Notes under the pieces: model-generated
Database searches by the model: none
What the model was told of the DNA's origin: nothing
What the model saw: only the letters and a program-made list of their open reading frames with translations
Part shown: piece after piece, positions 55,475 through 63,921 of the stretch
Layout of the letters: each line of letters opens with the position of its first letter
Numbering within the stretch: the stretch's first letter is position 1
Source: CAZFLM01 sp964519955
GTDB taxonomy: Bacteria; Armatimonadota; Chthonomonadetes; Chthonomonadales; CAJBBX01
Assembly: GCA_964519955.1 (NCBI GenBank)
Contig: CAZFLM010000021.1
Coordinates: 1 to 64,000 of the forward strand
Reading direction: 5' to 3'
DNA length: 64,000 nt
Program-made: the position numbers and the translations under genes

Positions 55475-57403
55475 TCACGGTTCGATGTACATCGTGTAGA
55501 GATCGGCGCTGCGCATCGCGACCCGGAGGCGGAAGTTGCCCTCGGGCATCGCGAACACCGGGGCCTTGATGCTGTCGCCGCGGACATCGGCGGTTCTGAG
55601 CGCGCGGCCCTTCGCGTCCAGCAGCTCGATGCGGAGCAGGCCGTCTTTGGCGACACAGGCGTTGACGGAGAGCGCGCCGCCTCCCTTGATGGGGCGAGTG
55701 ACGAAGACTCCCTTGCGGCTGCCGGCACGGACGCCGAACCAGCCGTCGGCACGGTAGGACATCACCCCCACGGCGACGTGGCCCTTCCGGGCGTGCTCGG
55801 CCAAGCCTTCCCAGCCGCCCATCGACTTGAAGTACGGAAGGCCCTCGGCGAAGCGGCGCTTGGCGAAGATGGACCTGAAGTCGTCGGCCGTGATCTCGCT
55901 CTGCGCGTTGTGGCGGAACAGGGGCTCGGCGTAGTAGTGCGGCAGCGAGGTGCCCGTGACGAGCTGGTAGTAGCGGTTGCCGACCTGGACAATTCCCTGT
56001 TCGGGGGACAACTCGCCGAAGTACCAGTCGAAGGGATTAGCCGTCTTGGCAAACGGATGGGGGTCGGTGAAGTCGTAGAAATTGATGCCATCGCGGCTGT
56101 ATTTGAGGTCGAGAAAGACCTGCTGGTTTTCGCTGTCGTAGGCGTTGATGAAAGCGAGATGGAGCCCGGCGTCAGGCATGAACCGGATGTCGGCGCCGTA
56201 CTGCTGCGAGAACGGGTTGTCGAGAGGACCGCACGAAGAGATGGAATGGCAGTAATGCCAGTCGACGCCGTCAACGGTGCTGTATATGGTGAGTATGCGG
56301 CTGCTGTTGGGCAGCAGATCGTAGGGCACGTTGTAGGGAGCGAAACGGCGGACGGTCTGGCCGCGGGCCAGGAAGAGCGTTTTGCCATCCTCGGAGAGCC
56401 ACGAGTTGCCGAAATTGTCGTTGGTGGAGAAACCGTCGTCGAAGTCGTCACTGGTGTAGAGGGGGACGTCGCGGAAGAGAGGCTTGTCGCGGAGGAAGAC
56501 GATCTCGCCCGACGATGTGCGGGCAACGACCCAGTAGGTACGGTAGCCGGCCTTTACGCAGCCGAAGTCGTAGGGGTCCACATTCTGGATGATACCGATG
56601 TCGCGCAAGGTGTAGGTGCCGTTACGGGCGCGGTCGTACATCTCGTACTTACGCCTCCCAGGCGCCGAACCGAGGATATTGAAACTCTTGAAGAAATCCT
56701 TCTGAGGTTCGGTCTCGGGCGCCGTGGCGACGGGCACATAGGGGCCCTCGGGGGTCGGGCTCTGCACCGTGAAGCGACCGGGGTCGTTGGAATACAGATA
56801 ACCGCGGCGGTAGGTGTTTTCGAGTCCCTGAATCACATAGGTGCCGTCGACGGCGCGGCGAAGGGAGGAGCCGTCGATGCGCACCACGCCGGGACGGGAC
56901 GAGTGGTAGGTCTCGGTGAGCTTGGGCTTGGAATAGCGGATCTCAAGGTTGCGGAACGACTCGAAGAGCCAGTCGTCGGGCGTGAAGAAGATCTTGCGGA
57001 AGCGGATGGGGCCGTCGGGCCGCGGCATCGCGGGGATGCGCTCGATGCGGAGCATCCGTTTCATCGAGGTCTTCCCAACCGTGACGGTGGCCATGTATCG
57101 TCCCGCGGGAAGGGAGCCGATGTTCGTCAGGACACACGCGTTGCTGCCGGGAGTGAGCCGGAAGCGCCCGTTCCACACCTGCTTCCCCTCGGGAGAGACG
57201 ACGGAGACCGAAGCGGCGCGTACGTCGGCCATCGCCTGCGGCACGACCACCGTCAGCTCGGCCTGCTTGGGGTTGCGGTAGACGGGCATTGTTAACTCAG
57301 CCTGCACTTCGGCGGCGGCAGGGGTATGGCCACCGGTCTGTCCGAGGGAAGCACAAGCAGCCGCCACGAGGCCGAGGCAGAGGAACTGAACCAGCTTCTT
57401 CAT
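55475..57403 (-). CDS. Exported beta-propeller-like protein of unknown function
   Basis: The 642-residue protein starts with a basic/hydrophobic leader (KKLVQFLCLGLVAAACASLGQ); a lipobox is possible but weak. An Ig-like domain (about 35-130; QAELTVVVPQAMADVRAASVSVVSP) is followed by propeller-like blades with Asp/Trp/Tyr pairs (GYLYSNDPGRFTVQSPTPEGPYVP; FGNSWLSEDGKTLFLARG; LDLKYSRDGINFYDFTDPHPF; RKGHVAVGVMSYRADGWFGVRA). A C-terminal beta-sandwich (about 565-640; RIELLDAKGRALRTADVRGD) resembles GH32-type C-domains. No good ribosome site is seen, and G+C looks lower than in neighbours, so recent transfer is possible. It is likely a carbohydrate-active propeller, family unassigned. Confidence 0.7.
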   Translation of the reverse strand: MKKLVQFLCLGLVAAACASLGQTGGHTPAAAEVQAELTMPVYRNPKQAELTVVVPQAMADVRAASVSVVSPEGKQVWNGRFRLTPGSNACVLTNIGSLPAGRYMATVTVGKTSMKRMLRIERIPAMPRPDGPIRFRKIFFTPDDWLFESFRNLEIRYSKPKLTETYHSSRPGVVRIDGSSLRRAVDGTYVIQGLENTYRRGYLYSNDPGRFTVQSPTPEGPYVPVATAPETEPQKDFFKSFNILGSAPGRRKYEMYDRARNGTYTLRDIGIIQNVDPYDFGCVKAGYRTYWVVARTSSGEIVFLRDKPLFRDVPLYTSDDFDDGFSTNDNFGNSWLSEDGKTLFLARGQTVRRFAPYNVPYDLLPNSSRILTIYSTVDGVDWHYCHSISSCGPLDNPFSQQYGADIRFMPDAGLHLAFINAYDSENQQVFLDLKYSRDGINFYDFTDPHPFAKTANPFDWYFGELSPEQGIVQVGNRYYQLVTGTSLPHYYAEPLFRHNAQSEITADDFRSIFAKRRFAEGLPYFKSMGGWEGLAEHARKGHVAVGVMSYRADGWFGVRAGSRKGVFVTRPIKGGGALSVNACVAKDGLLRIELLDAKGRALRTADVRGDSIKAPVFAMPEGNFRLRVAMRSADLYTMYIEP

Positions 57404-57521
57404 AGGACTACGCTTCTTTCATGACGGAGACGCGAGGGACTGAGACCGGAGGTGAGCCGAAGTCTGAGGCAGTTCCTACTCGTCGCCACCCAAGATCGTA
57501 CCTCGGGTCCACTTCCGGTGG

Positions 57522-57689
57522 TCACGCGGCCTCGGCTGTCGCGTCTACGTCAGGCCAGCCACCTGAGCGGGCCGAGGTCGCGCGGCCGCTCGACACGCGC
57601 CGGCACCGCGGGCAGCGCTCCTCCTCGTCGAGCAACTGGATGTCGCAGGCGGAGCACCTGCGGTGCTTTGCCTGGATGACTTGCGGCAT
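57522..57689 (-). pseudogene. Frameshifted partial copy of the zinc-ribbon membrane protein gene
   Basis: Positions 57555-57708 match 52455-52635 almost base for base, giving the same start (ATG 57689; RRCSACDIQLLDEEERCPRC) as the intact gene. The copy lacks 25 nt, exactly the distance between two 9-nt direct repeats in the intact copy (ACGCGCCGG at 52495 and 52520). It is therefore frameshifted after the second zinc knuckle and then truncated, with none of the membrane segments. No other gene lies in 57404-57724. Confidence 0.8.
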
Positions 57690-57724
57690 CTTGGACTCCG
57701 AACGGTGAGGGCACACTCGCGGCG

Positions 57725-60514
57725 CTACCGCGAGACGCGGATCGGCCCCCACCGCGTCGCGGCTGTGCTGCCCTCCGGCTCGATGTCGGTGAACACGAGG
57801 CGCGTCGAGGGTACCTGGTCCATGGGCACCGCGCCCGTGTCCCACCACGGCATGTCCCACGGGCCGTCCGCGTCGCGCCGCATCACCACGCGCCAGGTCG
57901 TCCGAGTGATCTCCGCGCGCACGTGGTAGGTGTCGCCGGGCTTGATCTCGGGGCTCACGGCGCGCTGCTTCCAGCCCTTCGCGCCGTCGGTCCACGTGCC
58001 CGCCAGGTCGGCGGAGGACTGCGTGTGCACCGCGAAGTGGTCGTGCGAGGCCGCCAGCGCGAACTTAAACGAGATGTCGGTCGGCTTATCCGCCGCGGCG
58101 ACGAGCTGGCTGTCGACGCCGAGCTTCACGGGCGTGAGTTCGAACTCCAGGACGAGCGGCTTCGCGGCGTCGAGCCGGAACGCCTCGCGGCTGAGGACGC
58201 CGCAGAGCTTGCCCCATCCGCCGGGCGCCTGCGTCTCCAGGTGGCCGTCCGCGACGCGCGGGTGCCCCAGCACCTCCCAGCGCGCGGTGTCGAGCGAGGC
58301 GAAGGGCTCGTCCAGTACGACGCGGCCGGCTGTCGCGCCGGGGCTCGCCGGGCCGTGCTCGGCCAGGCGCTGGAAGTGGTCGGCGATGGCGGTCACGTCC
58401 TGCAGCACGGAGCGGAAGCCGGTCGGGTCGCCCTGCGAGTAGAGCGGCGACACCTGGCGCAGGATGTCGGCGACCTCCTTCTCGTGCCGGCGCCAGTGGT
58501 CCGCCTGCGCCTTCACGAGCCGGCGCGAGTTCGCCAGGGCCATGCCCGGCGCCTTCGCCAGCAGCGACTGCCCGTCGATCATCAGCATCTGCCGCTCGGC
58601 GTGGTGGCCGATCTTCCGCGCGGCCAGCTCCAGGTCAGCGAGTTCCGCCCTCCGGCCCACGGCGCTCCGCATCGCGTTTAGTTCGGCCTCGATGGCTGTG
58701 GCTTCCTCGTCGATCTCCTCCGCCTTCGACCGAATTGCGGCTAGCTCCTTGCCCGGCCTCCCCTCGCGGTCCATCAGCTCGCGGCAGCGCTGCCAGGCGC
58801 CGAGCACCGTGTTGCCGATGTAGCCGGCCTCCTGCGTGTCGACGACGCCGACCACGTCGTGCAGCGTCTGGTTCGCCAGCTCCAGCGCGGACTTGCACCG
58901 GTCGAGGCGCTCGTAGGCGGTGGCCAGGCGCTCGGTCGCCTCGTCGGTGCGCGCGTCGTAGTAGTGGCGCACGAATGCGCGGGTGAACGCGGGCTGGTAC
59001 TCGTCGAGAGTCTCATCCGGCAGGCGCCACGTGCACAGCGCGTTCTGCGCGAAGCCGTACCACAGGGAGTCGAACGCCCGCACGCGGTGCTTGGAGAAGG
59101 AGGCTGTCGCGATGCCCAGGAACTCGCGCGATGGGTGCTTCTTCTGGGCGGCCGCCGCGTCGCGCGCCATCCCGTCGATGTTGAGGATGCCCGTCTGCTC
59201 CATGGAGGGCCACGACTTCTTCGGGTCCTCCGGCGAGAGGTCGGCGAGGTAGAAGCAGTGGTTGTAGATGGCCGAGATGCCGAAGATGTCGTAGCCCCGG
59301 TCCATCAGCCCACCGATGCCGGCGTAGTCGGGCCAGTACTTCCAGAAGCCCATCACCGTGTTCTTGGCGATGCGCTCCAGACCGACCCAGTCCCGCCCCG
59401 GTCCGTACATGTAGAACTCGTCGCCCCAGATCATCGGCCGCACGGGGCGGTGCATCTCCTGCGCCAGCTCCTCGACCGCCCGGATGCACTTCTCCGCGTG
59501 TCCGAGCAGGAGGTCGCGCACCGTCTCGCCCTTCTCGACGCGCGCCTTGCACGCCGGGCAGTAGCGCCCCTGCCACTGCATGTCGATCTCGCTGCAGCCG
59601 ACGCCGATGACCGGTGCGTCGGGGAACCAGGTCAGCAGATCGCGATAGAGCGCCTTGATGAAGGGGTAGACGTCCGGGTTCGAGGGGCAGATGAGCCCGG
59701 GCGCGCTGGCCTCGCGGTACTTCGCGCCGGCCTCGTTCGCCCAGACCAGCTCGTACGCCTGCGCCAGCGTCTGCAGCGAGGGCACCATCGTCACATGCCA
59801 GCGCTTGGCCTCGGCGAAGACGGCCTGGCAGTCCTCGCGCGAGAGCGTGCCGGCGTCCGCACAGCCCGCGAACGAGGCGTAGGGGAACAGGTTGTAGCAC
59901 TCGACGACGAGCGTGTTCATCTTGAACTGCGCCAGCCGCCGGATCTGCTCGCAGAGATAGTCGCGCGAGACGATACGCCCGTATCGCTCCTGGCCGCCCT
60001 CGATGTAGATGCCGCGCATCCGCATGTCCGGCGAGTCGCGCACGACCACGCACGGCAGCGCGCCGCCCTCCGCCGACATCCGCGCGATCTGCCGCAGCGT
60101 CTCCGCAGCGTAGAGCAGGCCCCGCGCCGTTCGCGCCAGCGCCGCCGCGCCCTCCGGCCCGATCGCCAGGACGTAGCCCTCCTCTGCGATGCCCGCGTCC
60201 GGCAGCCCCGGCAGATCGGCGCCCTTGCCGATGGTGAACGCAATGCCTGGCGCCGCCGACGCGCGGGCCTTGGCGCCCATCGCCGTCAGCGCGCCGCGCA
60301 GCACCTCGCGGCAGGCGTCGTGCTCCGCCCCCGCGGGTGTCGCGAACGTGACCGCGCGGCCGGACAGCGGCAGTGAGCCCGCCTCGACCCGCAGCTCGCG
60401 CGGCCTCGGGATGAGGCCTCTTGTCAACGTATCGGCATCCATCGTCTGCGCTCCCGCACCAACGGTCATAGCCCAGGCCAGCGCCGCCGCCCAGACCACA
60501 CTCATCCGCGGCAT
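57725..60514 (-). CDS. Secreted GH20-like hexosaminidase-fold protein with altered active site
   Basis: The 929-residue protein has a signal peptide (SVVWAAALAWAMTVGAGAQ). A GH20b domain (about 30-160; LIPRPRELRVEAGSLPLSGR) and a TIM barrel (about 163-560; MRMRGIYIEGGQERYG, FKMNTLVVECYNLFPYASF, VPSLQTLAQAYELVWANE) follow. At the GH20 D-E position it reads VGCSEID: Glu309 is kept but the partner Asp, which orients the acetamido group, is Ser308. A helical region (about 590-760) and a C-terminal LamG-like domain (about 770-925) complete it. ATG 60514 has GGAGGG 6 nt upstream; a longer reading would run through the tandem repeat. Substrate is probably not N-acetylated hexosamine in the standard way. 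Confidence 0.8.
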   Translation of the reverse strand: MPRMSVVWAAALAWAMTVGAGAQTMDADTLTRGLIPRPRELRVEAGSLPLSGRAVTFATPAGAEHDACREVLRGALTAMGAKARASAAPGIAFTIGKGADLPGLPDAGIAEEGYVLAIGPEGAAALARTARGLLYAAETLRQIARMSAEGGALPCVVVRDSPDMRMRGIYIEGGQERYGRIVSRDYLCEQIRRLAQFKMNTLVVECYNLFPYASFAGCADAGTLSREDCQAVFAEAKRWHVTMVPSLQTLAQAYELVWANEAGAKYREASAPGLICPSNPDVYPFIKALYRDLLTWFPDAPVIGVGCSEIDMQWQGRYCPACKARVEKGETVRDLLLGHAEKCIRAVEELAQEMHRPVRPMIWGDEFYMYGPGRDWVGLERIAKNTVMGFWKYWPDYAGIGGLMDRGYDIFGISAIYNHCFYLADLSPEDPKKSWPSMEQTGILNIDGMARDAAAAQKKHPSREFLGIATASFSKHRVRAFDSLWYGFAQNALCTWRLPDETLDEYQPAFTRAFVRHYYDARTDEATERLATAYERLDRCKSALELANQTLHDVVGVVDTQEAGYIGNTVLGAWQRCRELMDREGRPGKELAAIRSKAEEIDEEATAIEAELNAMRSAVGRRAELADLELAARKIGHHAERQMLMIDGQSLLAKAPGMALANSRRLVKAQADHWRRHEKEVADILRQVSPLYSQGDPTGFRSVLQDVTAIADHFQRLAEHGPASPGATAGRVVLDEPFASLDTARWEVLGHPRVADGHLETQAPGGWGKLCGVLSREAFRLDAAKPLVLEFELTPVKLGVDSQLVAAADKPTDISFKFALAASHDHFAVHTQSSADLAGTWTDGAKGWKQRAVSPEIKPGDTYHVRAEITRTTWRVVMRRDADGPWDMPWWDTGAVPMDQVPSTRLVFTDIEPEGSTAATRWGPIRVSR

Positions 60515-60542
60515 CCGCGTCCCTCCACATTGCCCGGCACCC

Positions 60543-60913
60543 GGTGGCGACGGAGCGACACCCTCCAGCCCAGCCCGGCGTGCGTTGCGCACCAACCTGT
60601 GGGGCGCGCCCTCCGCGGCGCGCCGGGTCCTTGCATGCGCCCGCACGACCCAGTCCGGAGGACGATCGGCCGTAGGCCAGCCTGCCGGGGGTCTTGTACC
60701 CCCGGAACCGAGCGGTGGCGACGGAGCGCCACCCTCCAGCCCAGCCCGGCGTGCGTTGCGCACCAACCTGTGGGGCGCGCCCTCCGCGGCGCGCCGGGTC
60801 CTTGCATGCGCCCGCACGACCCAGTCCGGAGGACGATCGGCCGTAGGCCAGCCTGCCGGGGGTCTTGTACCCCCGGAACCGAGCGGTGGCGACGGAGCGC
60901 CACCCTCCAGCCC
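60543..60913. repeat. 171-bp tandem repeat, 2.2 copies
   Basis: The unit begins GGTGGCGACGGAGCG at 60543, 60714 and 60885 (partial), period 171 bp, nearly identical between copies. Each full unit contains GGCGCGCC-CTCCGC-GGCGCGCC and a perfect hairpin CCGGGGGT-CTTGT-ACCCCCGG (second copy 60856-60876). It fills the gap between two minus-strand genes (60515-60920). Because 171 is a multiple of 3, a long reading frame passes through it, but no gene is supported there. Confidence 0.9.
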
Positions 60914-60920
60914 GTCGCCG

Positions 60921-62357
60921 CTACTTCACCTCCACCACCACGCACTTCCCCGGCGAGGGCGGTACCTTCACTGCCTTGCCGCCGACCCTTACCTCCACGT
61001 CGCCGGGCGTCTCGACGAAGTCGGTGCGGCGCAGCAGCACGCGGTTGCCCAGCCGCAGGCCGGAGACAACGGTGCCGGCATTCGCGGGTACATCGAACGA
61101 GATGGGCTTGCCCTTGTCCAGGAACTCGCCGTACTCCTGCGCGGCCGCCCAGACGGAGTGCAGCAGCTTCACCTCGGCGGCGTTCTCCTCGCTCGGGCAC
61201 CAGAGGAAGAACGTGGCGTGGCCCCGCAGGAGCATGTGCCACAGCAGCTCCTGGTAGGCCCACTCCGTCATCTGCGGTGCGGCGGGCGCGCGGGATGCCT
61301 CGGTCGTGTGCCAGTGGACGAACGTGACGATGGGCGTCCTGGCGGGTGTGTGCTGGGCGGCGTTCGTGGCGACCTTGAGCATGTTGTAGAACCAGCGGTA
61401 GTCGCCCGGCTCGAAGTCGTACCACCCGTACGTCCACGCCCACGTGTAGACGACCGGCATCGCGAACGTGTAGCCCGCCCGCTCGAACTCCTTCGCCCAC
61501 GGGCGGTAGGGCGCGCCGTGATCGCTCAGGGCAGGGCCAGGCTGCCCGCGCGGCTCGAAGTAGTCGTACCAGTAGCGATAGCCGTCGTGCGGGTAGACGG
61601 CGTAGTTGCCGACCAGGCACTTCGGGAAGCGCTGGAGGAGGGGAGCCGCGTACACCTCGCGCTCCAGATCGCCGCGCAGGTCGCGCATCGCCTTCTGGAA
61701 CGCGGCGAAGTCGTCGAGGTGCGGGAGGTGCTCGCGGCAGCGGGCGCACCGCTTGCTGCTCTCCCACGCCCCGTTCCACTCGATGGGGCCGTCGATCTCC
61801 CAGTCCGCGAAGCAGAAGCCGACCTCGACCCCGGCCTTGCGGTAGGCGTCCGCGAACCACTCGATGCGCTCGCGGATGGCCGGCTTGCGGTGCTCGATGG
61901 CGAATGGGCAGCCCATGTCCGGCTTCCCGCCGAACGAGGTGTCCCAGAAGGACTTGCCCGCCGCGTCGACGTGCGCCGTCTCGGGGGTGCCGTCGTAGAA
62001 CGAGTAGAGACAGCCGGACGCATCGACGCCCACCGGCACGCCGAGCTTCTTCTGCGCCCGCGCGATCGGCAGGGCCTGCTCCAAGCTGGCCTCGCGGTGG
62101 GCGGCATCCCAGCGGCACACGATGCCCACGCCGCGGCGGTCCAGCTCGCGCACCAGCTCCTCGGCCTGCTCGTCCGTCAGCTTGCCGGGGTCCATGGCGG
62201 GCCAGAGGTAGAGGGGCAGGCGCTTCCCGCGCGGGTGCTTCAGCGGCTCGGTGTTCTCCAGCACGGTGCGGATGTGCTCGGGCCAGGGCATGGACTTGGT
62301 CTCCTTCGCGGGTGTCTGCGCCATCGCTGCGACGGCGGCCATCAGGGCGAGGATCAC
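60921..62357 (-). CDS. Secreted TIM-barrel glycosidase-like protein
   Basis: The 478-residue protein starts at GTG 62357, overlapping the previous gene's stop by 4 nt (GTGA), so the two are translationally coupled. A signal peptide (LALMAAVAAMAQT) precedes a TIM-barrel-like protein: LPLYLWPAMDPGKLTDEQAEEL, RRGVGIVCRWDAAHREASLEQALPIA, GVEVGFCFADWEIDGP and MPVVYTWAWTYGWYDFEPGDYRWFY, closing with a beta-sandwich. Acidic candidates (DWEID; the WYDFE stretch) are visible, but no catalogued family is recognised. It stands before the tandem repeat and shares its operon with the upstream barrel protein. Confidence 0.75.
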   Translation of the reverse strand: MILALMAAVAAMAQTPAKETKSMPWPEHIRTVLENTEPLKHPRGKRLPLYLWPAMDPGKLTDEQAEELVRELDRRGVGIVCRWDAAHREASLEQALPIARAQKKLGVPVGVDASGCLYSFYDGTPETAHVDAAGKSFWDTSFGGKPDMGCPFAIEHRKPAIRERIEWFADAYRKAGVEVGFCFADWEIDGPIEWNGAWESSKRCARCREHLPHLDDFAAFQKAMRDLRGDLEREVYAAPLLQRFPKCLVGNYAVYPHDGYRYWYDYFEPRGQPGPALSDHGAPYRPWAKEFERAGYTFAMPVVYTWAWTYGWYDFEPGDYRWFYNMLKVATNAAQHTPARTPIVTFVHWHTTEASRAPAAPQMTEWAYQELLWHMLLRGHATFFLWCPSEENAAEVKLLHSVWAAAQEYGEFLDKGKPISFDVPANAGTVVSGLRLGNRVLLRRTDFVETPGDVEVRVGGKAVKVPPSPGKCVVVEVK

Positions 62358-63814
62358 TTGCCGCCCTCCGGCGCCTCGAACCGGCGCGACGTGGCGTACA
62401 CGTGCACGTCGAAGCCGCGGAGGCCGTCGCGCAGGGCCCCGCCCTGGACCGTCAGCTCCTCGTCCGCGCCGAGGCGATAGAGCGTGCGCCCCTCCAGCGC
62501 GACCGGCAGCCCGGTCAGCCGGAAGGCACGCCCCATGATCCGCTCGTTCGCCACGATCAGCACCCAGTCGTCGCCCACCTGGCGCAGCGTGGCCACGTAG
62601 CCGCCCTGGTCCGCGGACGACGGGTTGTCCTCGACGACCAGCTTCGGCGCCGGCTTCACCTCGGGCGCGACGAAGGCGGGCTCCAGGGCGCGCAGCTCCC
62701 TGGCGATGCGCAGGAGGTCGCGCCAGAGCGGCGTGTCGAGCGTCTTCGCGCCGCCGTCCGGCTCGTCGAACGCGTACGGCGTGCCCCAGTAGAGGATGCC
62801 GGCCGCGCCATGGAGCAGCGCGTCATACGCCATGAAGCGCGTCTCCTGCCAGTTCGGCCGCCGCCCGACGCGCTCGTCCTTGTCGCGGTCGGCCTTCTCG
62901 GCGAGATCGCGCCAGGCGAAGCCCTGCAGCACCATGAGGCACGGCTTGCCAGGGGCCGAGGCGCGCATGCGGTCCGTGTACGCGCCGACAGAGGCCGGGG
63001 TCATGTCCAGCAGGTCGCTGTGCCCGGTGCCCATGTTCGCGGGGATCGGGTAGATGTCGCAGCCGACCGCGTCCGCGGCCTTGCCGTAGAGGGTGAGCGA
63101 GGGCATCGAGTTGCGCGGCGCGTGGTTCAGCCAGACCAGGTGCTTCGGGTCGGCCTTGTGCACGGCGTGGATGCCCTCGTTCAGGCCCTCGCCGACCTTC
63201 GCGGAGCGCTCAGCCGCGCCGCCGATGACGACGCCGGGCTTCGGGTCCGTGCCGCCGACCGCCTGCCAGAACGCCTTGCGCTCCGTCTCGAACCGGTCGG
63301 TCAGGCCGCGGTTGAGCATCTCCCAGGCGTGCGCGATCCTGCGGTTCGCTGCCTCGGGATTGGCCGATGCTGCGGCGGCCTTGCGCATCGCTGGGAACAC
63401 CTCGCTCTCGATGACGCCGCCCGGGCCCCACGTGCAGTTCCAGAGCGCCTCGTCCGGGCCTTCCCAGAGCAGCAGCGCCGGGTGGTCCTTCAGCGAGCGC
63501 ACGCGGTTGAGCAGCTTCTGCTCGCGGGCGGGGCGATCGGCGCTCAGGTCGAGGTCCTCCCCGAGGTTGACCCACGCCCTCGCGCCCGCGCCGGCGACCC
63601 GGTCCACCGCCGCCTTGTCGGCCGCGCACTGAATGAGGTTGAAGCCCGCCGCGACCGCGTCCTTCAAGCGCGCGTCGTCGCTCGGGTCCTCATACAGCCC
63701 TAGAATCAGCCCCGGCTTGCCATCGATGTTCAGCATGGACACTCTCCCAATCCGCGTCGCCGGCGTCGTCTGCGCGAGCACCGCACCGGCAGCCAGGCAC
63801 ATGAATGCGAGCAT
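62354..63814 (-). CDS. Secreted clan-A-like TIM-barrel protein
   Basis: The 486-residue protein has a signal peptide (LAFMCLAAGAVLAQ) and AGGAGGACC before ATG 63814. The barrel is visible in GLILGLYEDPSDDARLKDAVAAGFNLIQC, KDHPALLLWEGPDEALWN (an E..D/E pair typical of the acid/base strand), HLVWLNHAPRNSMPSL, GKPCLMVLQGFAWRDL and GILYWGTPYAFDEPDGG. A C-terminal beta-sandwich follows from about 400. It resembles GH2/GH5-like barrels, but the family is uncertain. It is the first gene of a two-gene operon with the downstream barrel protein. Confidence 0.75.
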   Translation of the reverse strand: MLAFMCLAAGAVLAQTTPATRIGRVSMLNIDGKPGLILGLYEDPSDDARLKDAVAAGFNLIQCAADKAAVDRVAGAGARAWVNLGEDLDLSADRPAREQKLLNRVRSLKDHPALLLWEGPDEALWNCTWGPGGVIESEVFPAMRKAAAASANPEAANRRIAHAWEMLNRGLTDRFETERKAFWQAVGGTDPKPGVVIGGAAERSAKVGEGLNEGIHAVHKADPKHLVWLNHAPRNSMPSLTLYGKAADAVGCDIYPIPANMGTGHSDLLDMTPASVGAYTDRMRASAPGKPCLMVLQGFAWRDLAEKADRDKDERVGRRPNWQETRFMAYDALLHGAAGILYWGTPYAFDEPDGGAKTLDTPLWRDLLRIARELRALEPAFVAPEVKPAPKLVVEDNPSSADQGGYVATLRQVGDDWVLIVANERIMGRAFRLTGLPVALEGRTLYRLGADEELTVQGGALRDGLRGFDVHVYATSRRFEAPEGGK

Positions 63815-63899
63815 GTCAGGTCCTCCTCGTCACAGCCCGTGCACCGACCGAGGCGCTTGTACGCGACGGTCGTTGGTGGGACACCCAACGTCAAGTGCA

Positions 63900-63921
63900 G
63901 ATCCCTGACGGGATGACGTCA
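63900..63921. repeat. Short interspersed palindromic repeat, copy 3
   Basis: ATCCC-TGAC-GGGAT (63901-63914) followed by GACGTCA, the same element as at 103 and 5527. No gene is seen between 63815 and the end of the window. Confidence 0.5.

Noticed and set aside
55226..57295. Plus-strand reading frame of about 690 codons opposite the propeller-like gene
   Set aside because: It has valine/glycine-rich shadow composition and the minus-strand gene has a signal peptide and domain pattern.
60514..60817. N-terminal extension of the GH20-like gene through the tandem repeat
   Set aside because: The extension consists of the repeat's translation; a signal peptide and GGAGGG ribosome site fix the start at 60514.
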